DNA of 32,802 nt. Source: Actinomycetes bacterium. GTDB taxonomy: Bacteria; Actinomycetota; Acidimicrobiia; Acidimicrobiales; Acidimicrobilacustridaceae. Positions 18,705 to 26,519 of this stretch are shown piece after piece. The notes below the pieces were generated by a model, which did not search any database, was not told where the DNA came from, and was given only the letters and a program-made list of their open reading frames with translations. Location of the stretch: NCBI GenBank assembly GCA_029782025.1, contig JAKOVR010000079.1, positions 1 through 32,802 of the forward strand, in the 5' to 3' direction. Position 1 is the stretch's first letter, and each line of letters begins with the position of its first letter. A program made the position numbers and the translations under genes.

Positions 18705-18710
18705 TAGGCT
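18705..18710 (+). promoter_or_regulatory. -10 box (TAGGCT), leaderless start of the cyclase gene
   Basis: The box ends 8 nt before ATG 18719, within the 25-bp spacer after asd. Confidence 0.5.
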
Positions 18711-18718
18711 GGTCGCCG

Positions 18719-20137
18719 ATGGTCGACGAGGAGGCACACGGGGAGGCAGCCCGGCACGACGCCCGCCTTCGGAAGGTGCTCGACGGCGCGCCGCTCGTCA
18801 TGTTCGTCGTCGACACCACCGGCGCGATCGTCTGGATCAGCGGCACCGTCGAGCGGCTGTTCGGCTTCACCCCCGATGAGCTCCTCGGCCAGAACATGCT
18901 CGACTACCTCGACCTCGAGTGGAGCCAGGCCGCGCTCGACTCGATCGGCTCGGCCTTCGGCGCCACCGGCCTGCAGCGCCCGATGCTGTTCCGCATCCGC
19001 CGCAAGGACGGGTCGTTCATCGTGGCCGAGGTCACCGCCAACAGCCAGCTCGACGACCCCGACATCCAGGGACTCATGGTGTACGTGCGCCGGTGGGACG
19101 AGCGCTACCTGCTCGACCGCATCCTCGAATCGGTGGCGGGCGACGGGTCCCTGCAGGCCACCACCGACCTGCTCGTGCAGGTGATGGCGGCCGAAACCCT
19201 CGAGGGCGACGGGGCGGTCCTCTACGGCCGAACCGACGAGGGGTTCGCCGACCGCACGGTCAGTCCGGCCCTCCCGCCCGATCTCATCGGGCCCGTCCTG
19301 GCCCCTGGGTCGCCGTGGGCGGAGGCCACCCGGACGTTGCGCCCGGTGTGCGCACCCGTCCCCGACCTGCCCGAACCGCTCCGCGGCCGGGCCGAAGCGG
19401 CCGGCTACCGGTGGTGCTGGGCCTGGCCGGTGCTGGCCCCCCACCACGACCGGGTCACGGCCTGCCTGATCGTGTTCCGCCGTCCCGACGAGGTGATCGA
19501 CGACACCTGCGGGGTGCTCCTCGACAACCTCGTGCGCCTCACCGCGCTGGTCGTGGAGCGCGACCGCGCCGCCGCCGACCTGCGGTACAGCGCCACCCAC
19601 GACCCGCTCACGGGCCTGGCCAACCGGGCCCGGTTCTTCGATCGACTCCAGGACCTGCTCGACGCGCCGGCCGACCGGGCCGGTGACGTGGGGGTGCTCT
19701 ACATCGATCTCGACGGGTTCAAGCCGATCAACGACCGGCTCGGCCACGGCGCCGGCGACCAGGTGCTCCGCGAGATCGCCCGGCGGCTCACCGAGATCGC
19801 CGGCTCCGCCGCCGGCGGTGAGAGCGGCGACAGCTCCGGCATCCTGGTCTCCCGCATGGGGGGCGACGAGTTCACCGTGCTCTGTCCGGACATCCGCGAT
19901 CCGGCCCACCTCGAGGACCTGGCCCGCCGCCTGGCGGCAGCCGCCCGAGAGCCCATCTCGGTCGGCAGCGGTCCGGTCCAGGTCGGGGCCAGCATCGGCA
20001 TCGCCGTCGCCGCACCGGGCACCTGCTCGATCGACGTCCTGGTCGACGCCGCCGACGCCGCCCTCTACGAAGCCAAGGCCTCGTCCAAGGGCGGACACCG
20101 GTTCGCCCCGTCGATCGGTCTCGATCTGCGCCGCTGA
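18719..20137 (+). CDS. PAS-GGDEF diguanylate cyclase
   Basis: A 472-aa signalling enzyme. A PAS domain (about 18-128; VDTTGAIVWISGTVERLFGFTPDELLG, then FRIRRKDGSFIVAEV) is followed by a middle region (about 130-285) that looks like a diverged GAF-type sensor. The C-terminal GGDEF domain (about 290-465) has THDPLTGLANRARF, YIDLDGFKPINDRLGHGAGDQVL and an intact MGGDEF (381-385), so it should make c-di-GMP from two GTP. The RxxD product-inhibition site before GGDEF is absent (SSGI in its place). There are no membrane spans and no EAL domain. The nearby GGDEF-fold protein at 6225 is catalytically dead, unlike this one. Confidence 0.92.
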   Translation: MVDEEAHGEAARHDARLRKVLDGAPLVMFVVDTTGAIVWISGTVERLFGFTPDELLGQNMLDYLDLEWSQAALDSIGSAFGATGLQRPMLFRIRRKDGSFIVAEVTANSQLDDPDIQGLMVYVRRWDERYLLDRILESVAGDGSLQATTDLLVQVMAAETLEGDGAVLYGRTDEGFADRTVSPALPPDLIGPVLAPGSPWAEATRTLRPVCAPVPDLPEPLRGRAEAAGYRWCWAWPVLAPHHDRVTACLIVFRRPDEVIDDTCGVLLDNLVRLTALVVERDRAAADLRYSATHDPLTGLANRARFFDRLQDLLDAPADRAGDVGVLYIDLDGFKPINDRLGHGAGDQVLREIARRLTEIAGSAAGGESGDSSGILVSRMGGDEFTVLCPDIRDPAHLEDLARRLAAAAREPISVGSGPVQVGASIGIAVAAPGTCSIDVLVDAADAALYEAKASSKGGHRFAPSIGLDLRR

Positions 20138-20149
20138 GCGCGCCGCCGG

Positions 20150-22375
20150 TCAGCCCGCTCGACGGCGGCCGGCCCGGATGGCCACGGTCAGCACGACCGC
20201 GCCGAGCAGCACGGCGCCCATCGAACCGAGCAGGAGCGCGAGCGGAGGGCCGGACCGTCGCGGCGCGGCCGATGACGACGACGGGGCCGGTGCCGCGGCG
20301 TCGAAGGGCGACGACGACTCGCTCGGGATGCGCAGGCTGAGGACCTCGGGGCGCACCACCGACCCGTCGGGAGCGCGCACGTCGGGATCGAGCCGCTGGT
20401 TGTCGAGCGTCACGCTGTAGCGGTCTCCCTTGGCCTTGGCCGTGACCGTGTAGGCCGCCAGCTTGGCGTCGCGCAGGTCGATCCGGTTGAAGTGCAGCGT
20501 GGCCCCGGGCCGGACCGCTTCGAAGGTCACGGTCTGCGTGCTCCCGGCCGCGGGCACCCACAAGGTGCCCCAGGAGTCGCCCTCGGGCACGGCGGTGAAG
20601 AGCGCAGGGACGGCGCCGTAGAGCTCGGCCGCCCCGAGATCGGCGCCCTGGTCGAGCACCATGCGGTCCTGGCCGTCGACCCACTCGATGGAGAAGGGGG
20701 AGCCGGAGAGGTTCACGAACCGGGTGCCCTCGGTCGAGCGCACCGGGTCGAAGGTCTGGCGCAGCCCGGGCGGCGGCGGCGAGAACCCCGACGACGGCGC
20801 CGGAGGGACGCCGCTGGTCTCCAGCAGGGTGCGCAGGTGGTGACCGAGCGCCGCCCCCCAGGCGTTGAAGCAGAACTTCACCGGGTCGGGTTGCCGGCCC
20901 CCAGCGTGCTCCCGGTAGAACTGCTCGGCGGCGTTGGCGAAGGCCGAGCTCTGCGTGGCCACGACCGTGGCGTTCCCGGTGAAGATGCCAGCGCCGGCCA
21001 CGCGCACGATCCCCGCCGCCACCTTGGCCATGGTGCCGACCTGGCCTCCCGGCAGGAGCATCATCGCCCCCGAGGCCGTGACCACGAGGACCTGGGTGAG
21101 GGCGCTGGACTCGGCTTGGTCACCGGCGACCATGTCGTAGTAGGCGGTGCCGAACAGGTGGTACCAGGAGCCGGCCTGCTCGTTGCCAGGGCGCAGCGGC
21201 TGCAGGTGGCGGGCCACCCAGGCGAGGTCCTGGCGCACGCCGGTGTACCCGTAGTCGCCGTCCCGACCGACGGAGCGCAGGGTGTTGTGGGCGAGGAGCA
21301 TGGCCTGGCGGGCGTCACCCCCGGTCAGGTCCAGCGCCAGGGAGAACACGTCACCGGGAGTGAGGAGGGGGTCGAGCCGGGCGTCCTGACGGGCCCGGGA
21401 CAGCATGGTGAGGTTGGCCTTCAGGTCGCCCTCCTTCCCCACCACGTAGTGGGCGGACACGTCGTCGATCACGCCCCCCTCGGAGAAGAGCCAGGTGAGC
21501 GCGCCGGGTGTGCCGCCGAAGGGGGCGGTGCGATCGATCCGGACCCGGTTGCCCGTGCGGTCCTGCCATTCCCGGACCGCATCGGTCACCGTGCGGTTGA
21601 GCGCCTCGCCGTCGTAGGCCAGCGGCACCTTGTCGGGATCGGCGATGCCGGCGGCACGGATCTGCTCGTCGCTCATGCCGAGCAGGCCTCGCAGCTCGTC
21701 ACAGAGCTTGCGGTTCGGGAGGGCCGGGGCCGGAGGGACCGCCGAGGAGCCCGAGGAAGCGGACGGCGGCGGCGAGGAGCCCGACGAACCCGACGAACCC
21801 GACGAACCCGACGAACCCGACGAACCCGACGAGGACGGTGCGCACGGGAGGGACACCTGCCGGGCGTTGGCCGCCGCCCGGTTCACGGCGACGGCCCGGA
21901 ACCCGTCGTCGTAGACCCCGGCGTTGGAGTGGATGACCAACGTCACCAGCGTGCGGTCGTCGAGGAGGAGGAACACCTTCTCCTGGATCTCGAAGAACCC
22001 GGCGAACGAGGTGAACCCGCCGTCCTCGCGGTTGACGACCTCGGTGTCGCTCTGGCGCACGGCGTGCTTGCGGGTCTTGCTCTTCCACTCCGAGGCGATC
22101 ACGTCGGGGCAGGCCCACGTGACGGTGAGGGCGGCACCGGCGGTGCCGGATCCCAACTCCCAGTTGCAGAGCACCGTCCAGCGGTCCGGCCCCGTCTGCT
22201 GCCACTCGGATGGACCGTTCTGCGTCAGCTTCGCTCCCAAGATCGGCTGGGAGTAGCCGCAGTCGGCAGTGAGGGCGGACGCCGACGAGCCGTCGGTACC
22301 GAGCACGCCGAGCGCGAGGAGGAGCACCACCACGATCCGGGCTCCCGACCGGCCGGTCCTCCGCCACCATGCCAC
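20150..22375 (-). CDS. Large secreted, membrane-anchored protein of unknown function
   Basis: A 741-aa protein from GTG 22375 with a signal peptide (WWRRTGRSGAR, then a hydrophobic core to about residue 34) and a C-terminal membrane anchor (PLALLLGSMGAVLLGAVVLTV, then RAGRRRAG). The mature N-terminal domain is rich in Cys and Trp. A Ser/Gly linker (about 182-200) is encoded by a 9-bp tandem repeat, and a middle helical region shows no family I recognise. The segment at about 545-615 (RFVNLSGSPFSIEWVDGQDR and following) weakly resembles VHL-beta domains of bacterial surface proteins. A Ser-rich stalk precedes the anchor. It is probably displayed outside the membrane. It is convergent with the cyclase gene, 12 bp away. 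Confidence 0.75.
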   Translation of the reverse strand: MAWWRRTGRSGARIVVVLLLALGVLGTDGSSASALTADCGYSQPILGAKLTQNGPSEWQQTGPDRWTVLCNWELGSGTAGAALTVTWACPDVIASEWKSKTRKHAVRQSDTEVVNREDGGFTSFAGFFEIQEKVFLLLDDRTLVTLVIHSNAGVYDDGFRAVAVNRAAANARQVSLPCAPSSSGSSGSSGSSGSSGSSGSSPPPSASSGSSAVPPAPALPNRKLCDELRGLLGMSDEQIRAAGIADPDKVPLAYDGEALNRTVTDAVREWQDRTGNRVRIDRTAPFGGTPGALTWLFSEGGVIDDVSAHYVVGKEGDLKANLTMLSRARQDARLDPLLTPGDVFSLALDLTGGDARQAMLLAHNTLRSVGRDGDYGYTGVRQDLAWVARHLQPLRPGNEQAGSWYHLFGTAYYDMVAGDQAESSALTQVLVVTASGAMMLLPGGQVGTMAKVAAGIVRVAGAGIFTGNATVVATQSSAFANAAEQFYREHAGGRQPDPVKFCFNAWGAALGHHLRTLLETSGVPPAPSSGFSPPPPGLRQTFDPVRSTEGTRFVNLSGSPFSIEWVDGQDRMVLDQGADLGAAELYGAVPALFTAVPEGDSWGTLWVPAAGSTQTVTFEAVRPGATLHFNRIDLRDAKLAAYTVTAKAKGDRYSVTLDNQRLDPDVRAPDGSVVRPEVLSLRIPSESSSPFDAAAPAPSSSSAAPRRSGPPLALLLGSMGAVLLGAVVLTVAIRAGRRRAG
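21780..21833. repeat. 9-bp tandem repeat (CCCGACGAA) in coding sequence
   Basis: Five perfect units (21780-21824) and one imperfect unit (21825-21833). On the minus strand each unit encodes Ser-Ser-Gly, giving an SSG linker. Because the unit is 9 bp, copy-number changes alter linker length without a frameshift. Confidence 0.95.
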
Positions 22376-22381
22376 CGTGCC

Positions 22382-22387
22382 AGGGTA
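22382..22387 (-). promoter_or_regulatory. -10 box (TACCCT), leaderless start of the surface-protein gene
   Basis: The box ends 6 nt before GTG 22375 on the minus strand, which supports that start. Confidence 0.5.
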
Positions 22388-22430
22388 CCGGAGCTTCCCG
22401 ACGCTGTCCGCGGCTCGGGCCGAGCCAGCG

Positions 22431-22700
22431 TCAGCCCGCGTTCGGCGGGAGCGGGGGGTCCTCGACGTAGCGGCGGGCCGCCTCCTCGAGCGAGAGCCCG
22501 AGCTGGTTGGCCAGCGAGGCCAGCCAGGCGAAGACGTCGCCGAGCTCGTGGAGCTGGTCGGCGGTCGATCCCTTGCGCACGGCCTGGGCCAGCTCGCCGA
22601 GCTCTTCGCACAGCCAGGCGACCGTGGCCGGCACGCCGCGGGCCCGGTCGCCGGCGCCGTAGAGGTCGTCCATGAGCTGCTGGAAGTCGGCGATCTGCAT
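22431..22700 (-). CDS. MazG-like nucleotide pyrophosphohydrolase
   Basis: An 89-aa all-alpha NTP pyrophosphatase-like protein. VAWLCEELGELAQAVRKGS carries the EExxE metal motif, and HELGDVFAWLASLANQLG carries the matching acidic residue of the second helix. This is the minimal single-domain MazG/dUTPase-like fold, which removes pyrophosphate from (often non-canonical) NTPs as a housekeeping function. The start is backed by TAGCGT 6 nt upstream. It lies between the surface protein and the transglycosylase, with no obvious functional link to either. Confidence 0.85.
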   Translation of the reverse strand: MQIADFQQLMDDLYGAGDRARGVPATVAWLCEELGELAQAVRKGSTADQLHELGDVFAWLASLANQLGLSLEEAARRYVEDPPLPPNAG

Positions 22701-22706
22701 CGGCCA

Positions 22707-22712
22707 ACGCTA
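22707..22712 (-). promoter_or_regulatory. -10 box (TAGCGT), leaderless start of the MazG-like gene
   Basis: The box ends 6 nt before ATG 22700 on the minus strand. Confidence 0.55.
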
Positions 22713-22721
22713 GTGGTGGGG

Positions 22722-23606
22722 TCAGCCGGCGGCCGCGGTCGTGGTGGTCGGGCTCGGGCCGATGGTGGAGGCGGTGCCGCCCGGGCCGGGGTCGGTGGCG
22801 GTTGGGCCCGGCTCGGTCGTGGTGCTCGTCCCCGGCAACGTCGTTGGTGTGGTGGGCAGGTTCGGAAGGACGCAACCGTCAGCGGCCCACGGGCCCGGCC
22901 CTTGCCACACGAAGAGCTCGTGGGCGAACCACCACTGCAGCTCCGGCGGCGACAGGGCCGCGCTGACCCCGATCAGGTCGTAGCGGCCGACGTGCCGGGC
23001 CACCATGTCCCACGTGGTCGCCATGAACTGGAAGAGACCGGCCGCCCCCGACGACCGGTTCACGGCCCCGGGGTTGCCGGTGGACTCGCGGAAGACGACA
23101 CACTCGAAGAAGGCGGCTTCCTGCTCGCTCATGTCGTAGTGGGGGATGGGCGGAACGCCCGGTCCGCTCGGCGGGGCCCGGCGACCGCGGATGCGGGGCG
23201 GCCCGGCCGGCCGCGGCGGCGCGGGACGCCGGATCGTCGTGGTCGTGCTCGGCCCCGTTGGCGAGGTGACCGCCGGGAGCAGGGCGAGCGCGCCGGTGGC
23301 CACGCCGGCATCGGTGAAGGCGGGCGACGGCGGCTCCGCCGCGGCCATGGCCAGGGCGTCGAGATCGTCCTCGGAGGGCGGGGGTGGCAGCGCGATCGGA
23401 TCGAAGGGGAGGTCGGCGATCGGGGCCGCGACGATGGGCGCACCGATGGCCAGATCGGTCCCGCCGCTCGGCCATCCCGTCAGCGCCACCGCGACGCCGA
23501 GGCCCACGGTCACGGCCAGCCCGCCGACCGCGCCGGCGGCCCTCCGCCGCTCGGTCGCCCGCTCGTCGGCCCGCCTGTCGCCCCGCCCGTCGCCCCGCCC
23601 GGCCAT
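22722..23606 (-). CDS. Transglycosylase-like (SLT/Rpf-type) exported protein
   Basis: A 294-aa protein. A charged head (residues 1-25) and one hydrophobic segment (AVGGLAVTVGLGVAVALTGW) anchor or export it. A Pro/Thr-rich stretch leads to a lysozyme-fold domain: ECVVFRESTGNPGAVN (probable catalytic Glu in RES) and SSGAAGLFQFMATTWDMVA, then WAADGCV at its end. The C-terminus is a low-complexity Thr/Pro/Gly tail. It probably cuts peptidoglycan during growth or resuscitation. Start ATG 23606 lies 1 nt after the stop of the upstream gene (TGACATG); an in-frame GTG at 23633 is possible. The two genes are almost certainly cotranscribed. Confidence 0.85.
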   Translation of the reverse strand: MAGRGDGRGDRRADERATERRRAAGAVGGLAVTVGLGVAVALTGWPSGGTDLAIGAPIVAAPIADLPFDPIALPPPPSEDDLDALAMAAAEPPSPAFTDAGVATGALALLPAVTSPTGPSTTTTIRRPAPPRPAGPPRIRGRRAPPSGPGVPPIPHYDMSEQEAAFFECVVFRESTGNPGAVNRSSGAAGLFQFMATTWDMVARHVGRYDLIGVSAALSPPELQWWFAHELFVWQGPGPWAADGCVLPNLPTTPTTLPGTSTTTEPGPTATDPGPGGTASTIGPSPTTTTAAAG

Positions 23607-23607
23607 G

Positions 23608-24072
23608 TCAGACCGGCGGCGGCGGGATGGCACCGGTGGCGGCGGCCCGACCCACGATCTCGTCGACCACCGCTCCCTGGAAGCTCTGCACGCCCAACGT
23701 CTGGGTCTCGAGCGCGCTCACCGCGCCGTTGCCCCAGCCGAGGAAGAGGAACTTGGTCATCCCACCCGCCCGGGTGGACGCGCCGAACGCGCCCCACGGC
23801 CAGTAGCCGATGGGCTCGTGGATCTTGATCCCCAAGTTGTTGGAGGCCCGGAAGGCGTAGAGGCCGCTCTGGGTGACGGCGAGGATGTTGGTCGGGGCGA
23901 AGCCCTCCGCGGACTTGGTGGCGCTGTGGATGGCCATGCCCACCAGGCCGCCCGCCATCATCGCCCCCGAGCGCCCCTTCTGGAGGAAGAGGGCCGCGCT
24001 CAGCACCGGTTCCTGGATCTGTGCCTGCGCCAGGGCGACGATCTTGGCCGCCCGCTTCTCCGCCATGCCCAT
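23608..24072 (-). CDS. Conserved-looking hypothetical protein (possible PH-like fold)
   Basis: A 154-aa protein that I cannot assign to a named family. It has a helical N-terminus (MAEKRAAKIVALAQAQIQE), a small-residue stretch (GAMMAGGLVGMAIHSATKS), then strand-rich sequence (NILAVTQSGLYAFRAS, MTKFLFLGWGNGAVSALET) ending in a short helix. The strand pattern is reminiscent of bacterial PH-like domains. There is no signal peptide. A leaderless -10 box supports the start. It overlaps no gene and runs directly into the transglycosylase gene. Confidence 0.7.
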   Translation of the reverse strand: MGMAEKRAAKIVALAQAQIQEPVLSAALFLQKGRSGAMMAGGLVGMAIHSATKSAEGFAPTNILAVTQSGLYAFRASNNLGIKIHEPIGYWPWGAFGASTRAGGMTKFLFLGWGNGAVSALETQTLGVQSFQGAVVDEIVGRAAATGAIPPPPV

Positions 24073-24079
24073 CGCCGAG

Positions 24080-24085
24080 AGGCTA
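24080..24085 (-). promoter_or_regulatory. -10 box (TAGCCT), leaderless start of the 154-aa protein gene
   Basis: The box ends 7 nt before ATG 24072 on the minus strand. Confidence 0.5.
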
Positions 24086-24138
24086 GGCGCGCCGGGGGCC
24101 GGTCGGGAAGGGCCCGTTGACGCCGCCCGGGGTCGGTG

Positions 24139-24160
24139 TAATGATCAATGATTAGTGATG
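24139..24160. repeat. A+T-rich heptamer direct repeats at the reductase start
   Basis: AATGATC, AATGATT and AGTGATG stand head to tail at 24140-24160, preceded by T24139, so TAAT and ATTA flank an 8-bp centre. The low G+C content stands out from its surroundings. It may be the promoter or operator of the reductase gene; no clean TANNNT at leaderless spacing is seen. Confidence 0.5.
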
Positions 24161-25369
24161 CCCTCCTCCCCTCCTCCTGATCCGCTGGCCCCCGCCGCCC
24201 TCGGCCCGGTCACCCTGCCCAACCGCATCGTCAAGGCCGCCACGTTCGAGGGCCTCCCCCTCGTGACCGACGATCCGGGCCCGCTCGTCGACTTCCACCG
24301 TGCCATGGCCGCCGGCGGGGTGGGCCTCTCGACCGTCGCCTTCTGCTCGGTCTCGCGCGACGGCCGGGGCGCGCCCCGAGAGCTGATCGTCGACGCCGCC
24401 GCCGTGCCGGGGCTGGCCCGGGTCACCGCCGCCATCCACGACGAGGGCGGCAAGGCGTCCATCCAACTCGGCCACGCCGGCCCGGTCGGCGCGGCGGTGG
24501 GCGGCGGCGGGCTGGCCCCGTCCAAGGTGTTCGCGCCCCAAGCCGTCCGCTTCACCCGGCCGGCCACCGACGCCGACCTCGAGCGGATCATCGCCGACTT
24601 CGCCGCCGCCGGCCGGCTGGCCGTCGAGGCCGGGTTCGACGTCGTGGAGCTGCACTTCGGCCACGGCTACATCGTCAGCTCGTTCCTCAGCCCCAAGCTC
24701 AACCGTCGCACCGACAAGTGGGGCGGGTCGGTGGAGGGCCGGGCCCTGCTGGCGCGGCGAGTGGCCGAGGCCGTGCGGGAGGCCGTCGACCCCTCGGTGG
24801 CCGTGATCGCCAAGCTCAACATGGCCGACGGCGTCGCCCGCGGGCTGTGGCTCGACCAGAGCGTCACCGTCGGCCGGCTGCTCGAGGCCGACGGCCACCT
24901 CGACGCCCTCGAGCTCACCGGCGGGAGCTCGTTCGAGGCGCCGATGTACCTCTTCCGCGGTGAGGCACCGGTGGCCGAGATGGCGGCCATGTTCCCCCCG
25001 CCGCTCCGCCTCGGGTTGAAGCTCACGGCCCGCAAGTTCATGCCGTCGTACCCATTCGAGGAGGCCTTCTTCCTCCCGTACGCCCGCCAGTTCCGCGCCG
25101 CCTTGTCGATGCCGCTGATCCTCCTCGGCGGCATCACCCGCTACGAGACGGTCGAGGCGGCGATGGCCGAGGGCTTCGACTTCGTGGCCATGGGCCGGGC
25201 CCTGCTGCGCGAGCCCGACCTGATCGGCCGGTGGGCCGCAGGCGCGCGGGGCGAGAGCCTCTGCGTCCACTGCAACAAGTGCATGCCCTCGATCTACCGG
25301 GGCACCCACTGCGTGCTCGTGGACCGGCCCGACCGACCGGGCGTGCGAGCGGTCACCCGCCGGTCCTGA
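24158..25369 (+). CDS. NADH:flavin oxidoreductase, old yellow enzyme family
   Basis: A 403-aa FMN barrel enzyme. It opens DPLAPAALGPVTLPNRIVKAA (FMN-binding start of the OYE/2,4-dienoyl-CoA reductase family), then IQLGHAGPVG, FAAAGRLAVEAGFDVVELHFGHGYI and SSFLSPKLNRRTDKWGGS, the family core. The C-terminal part has LLGGITRYETVEAAMAEGFDFVAMGRALLREPDLI, then a cysteine group C-x2-C-x2-C-x9-C (CVHCNKC then GTHC) that may hold a 4Fe-4S cluster. The FAD/NAD domain of full dienoyl-CoA reductases is absent. Substrate is unknown (an enoate or enone). The start is ATG 24158, or GTG one codon earlier at 24155. Confidence 0.88.
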   Translation: MPSSPPPDPLAPAALGPVTLPNRIVKAATFEGLPLVTDDPGPLVDFHRAMAAGGVGLSTVAFCSVSRDGRGAPRELIVDAAAVPGLARVTAAIHDEGGKASIQLGHAGPVGAAVGGGGLAPSKVFAPQAVRFTRPATDADLERIIADFAAAGRLAVEAGFDVVELHFGHGYIVSSFLSPKLNRRTDKWGGSVEGRALLARRVAEAVREAVDPSVAVIAKLNMADGVARGLWLDQSVTVGRLLEADGHLDALELTGGSSFEAPMYLFRGEAPVAEMAAMFPPPLRLGLKLTARKFMPSYPFEEAFFLPYARQFRAALSMPLILLGGITRYETVEAAMAEGFDFVAMGRALLREPDLIGRWAAGARGESLCVHCNKCMPSIYRGTHCVLVDRPDRPGVRAVTRRS

Positions 25370-25384
25370 GCCCTGCCCTGCTCG

Positions 25385-25430
25385 CCGTGGGTGCGAATTG
25401 TTCGCGAACGCGAACAATTCGCACCCACGG
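25385..25430. repeat. Large intergenic palindrome, copy 7 (class A, perfect)
   Basis: A perfect 46-bp palindrome (22-bp arms 25385-25406 and 25409-25430 around AA). The outer arm is CCGTGGGTGCG and the inner arm is AATTGTTCGCG. It lies between the convergent reductase and hydrolase genes, 15 bp from each stop. Confidence 0.95.
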
Positions 25431-25445
25431 AAGGGCGGTCCGGAT

Positions 25446-26519
25446 TCAGGTCACGCCGTCGAAGAAGAAGGCGAACATGAGGGCGGTGGCGTCGATGTCG
25501 GTGGTGCCGTGGCCGAAGGCCTTCTCGAAGGCGGGTTGGGGCTTGCCCGGCCAGGCGTGACCGCCGTTGTCGACGAGGTAGATCTCCGTCGCCGCCTTGC
25601 AGTTCGACCACGTGCGCTTGCGCACCTCCGGCGAGACCCGGGTCTCGACCGGGTCGGGATCGCAGCCGTTGTGCCGGGCCCAGCGCTGCATCGACTCGTC
25701 GACGCCCGTCGGCGTGGGCGTCCCGGCCGGCACGGCGCCCTTGTAGAGGTTCTGGTTGGCGATCGTCACGGAGTTCAGGCCACCCCCGGTGTACGGCACG
25801 ATCGGGTCGACCACCCCGTGGAAGGCGATCACCGGGACCGGTGCGCCGGCACACGGCTCGTTGAACTCCACCCCGGCGATGGGGCCGATGCCGGTGATGC
25901 GATCGGGGAACCGGCAGGCCAGGAGCGACGACATCTGCGCACCGTTCGACATCCCGAGGGAGAACACGCGGGCCCGGTCGACACACAAGGTCTGTTCGAG
26001 ATGGTCCAACAGGTCCCCGATGAAGACCACGTCCCCGTTCTCTGCGACCGGCGCCGCGTTCCAGTACGGCACGGTGCTCACCAGCCCCGAGGCCGACACG
26101 GAGATGAACGGATACCGCTTGGCCATGTCGGCGAACCCGGCCATGCCCGGCACGATCCGGTAGTCGACGGTGAGCGAGTGCAGGGCCAGCACCACGGGAT
26201 AGGGCCGCGACGGGTCGTAGCCGGCGGGGAGCTCCAGCCGGAAGCGCCGCTCCGTGCCGCCGGACGTGATCGTCTGGTCGGCGGGCCCCGACGACGGCAC
26301 GGTCCCCGCGGGGGCACCGCCGTTCGAGGAGCATCCGGCCGACGCGCCCGAGGCGTGCGAGGGCGAACCGGCCGGGGCTGCGGCGGCGGAGCCGGCGGGG
26401 CCGCTTCCGGCGGGGCCGCTGCTCGTGCCCGGGGCCGGTGCCGGGACGGCGCCGCCGCTCGCGCACGCGCCGAGGAGCGACAGGCCGGCGGCGAGGACCA
26501 GTGCGACAGGGCGGCGCAT
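25446..26519 (-). CDS. Lipoprotein hydrolase, PHB-depolymerase/oxidised-PVA-hydrolase type
   Basis: A 357-aa predicted lipoprotein (lipobox LLGAC, C19) followed by a low-complexity Ala/Gly/Ser/Pro linker (20-80). The alpha/beta-hydrolase domain has YDPSRPYPVVLALHSL, the nucleophile elbow FSLGMSNGAQM with S191, AFHGVVDPIVPY with D238 and VDNGGHAWPG with H321. This is the esterase-PHB family, which includes PHB depolymerases, feruloyl esterases and, as I recall, oxidised polyvinyl alcohol hydrolase of similar length. ATG 26519 shares one base with the stop of the dehydrogenase gene (TGATG), so the two are translationally coupled. The longer upstream frame is a shadow of the dehydrogenase. Confidence 0.85.
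   Translation of the reverse strand: MRRPVALVLAAGLSLLGACASGGAVPAPAPGTSSGPAGSGPAGSAAAAPAGSPSHASGASAGCSSNGGAPAGTVPSSGPADQTITSGGTERRFRLELPAGYDPSRPYPVVLALHSLTVDYRIVPGMAGFADMAKRYPFISVSASGLVSTVPYWNAAPVAENGDVVFIGDLLDHLEQTLCVDRARVFSLGMSNGAQMSSLLACRFPDRITGIGPIAGVEFNEPCAGAPVPVIAFHGVVDPIVPYTGGGLNSVTIANQNLYKGAVPAGTPTPTGVDESMQRWARHNGCDPDPVETRVSPEVRKRTWSNCKAATEIYLVDNGGHAWPGKPQPAFEKAFGHGTTDIDATALMFAFFFDGVT

Noticed and set aside
18719..20137. Product-inhibition (RxxD) site in the diguanylate cyclase
   Set aside because: The residues before GGDEF do not contain R-x-x-D at the required spacing.
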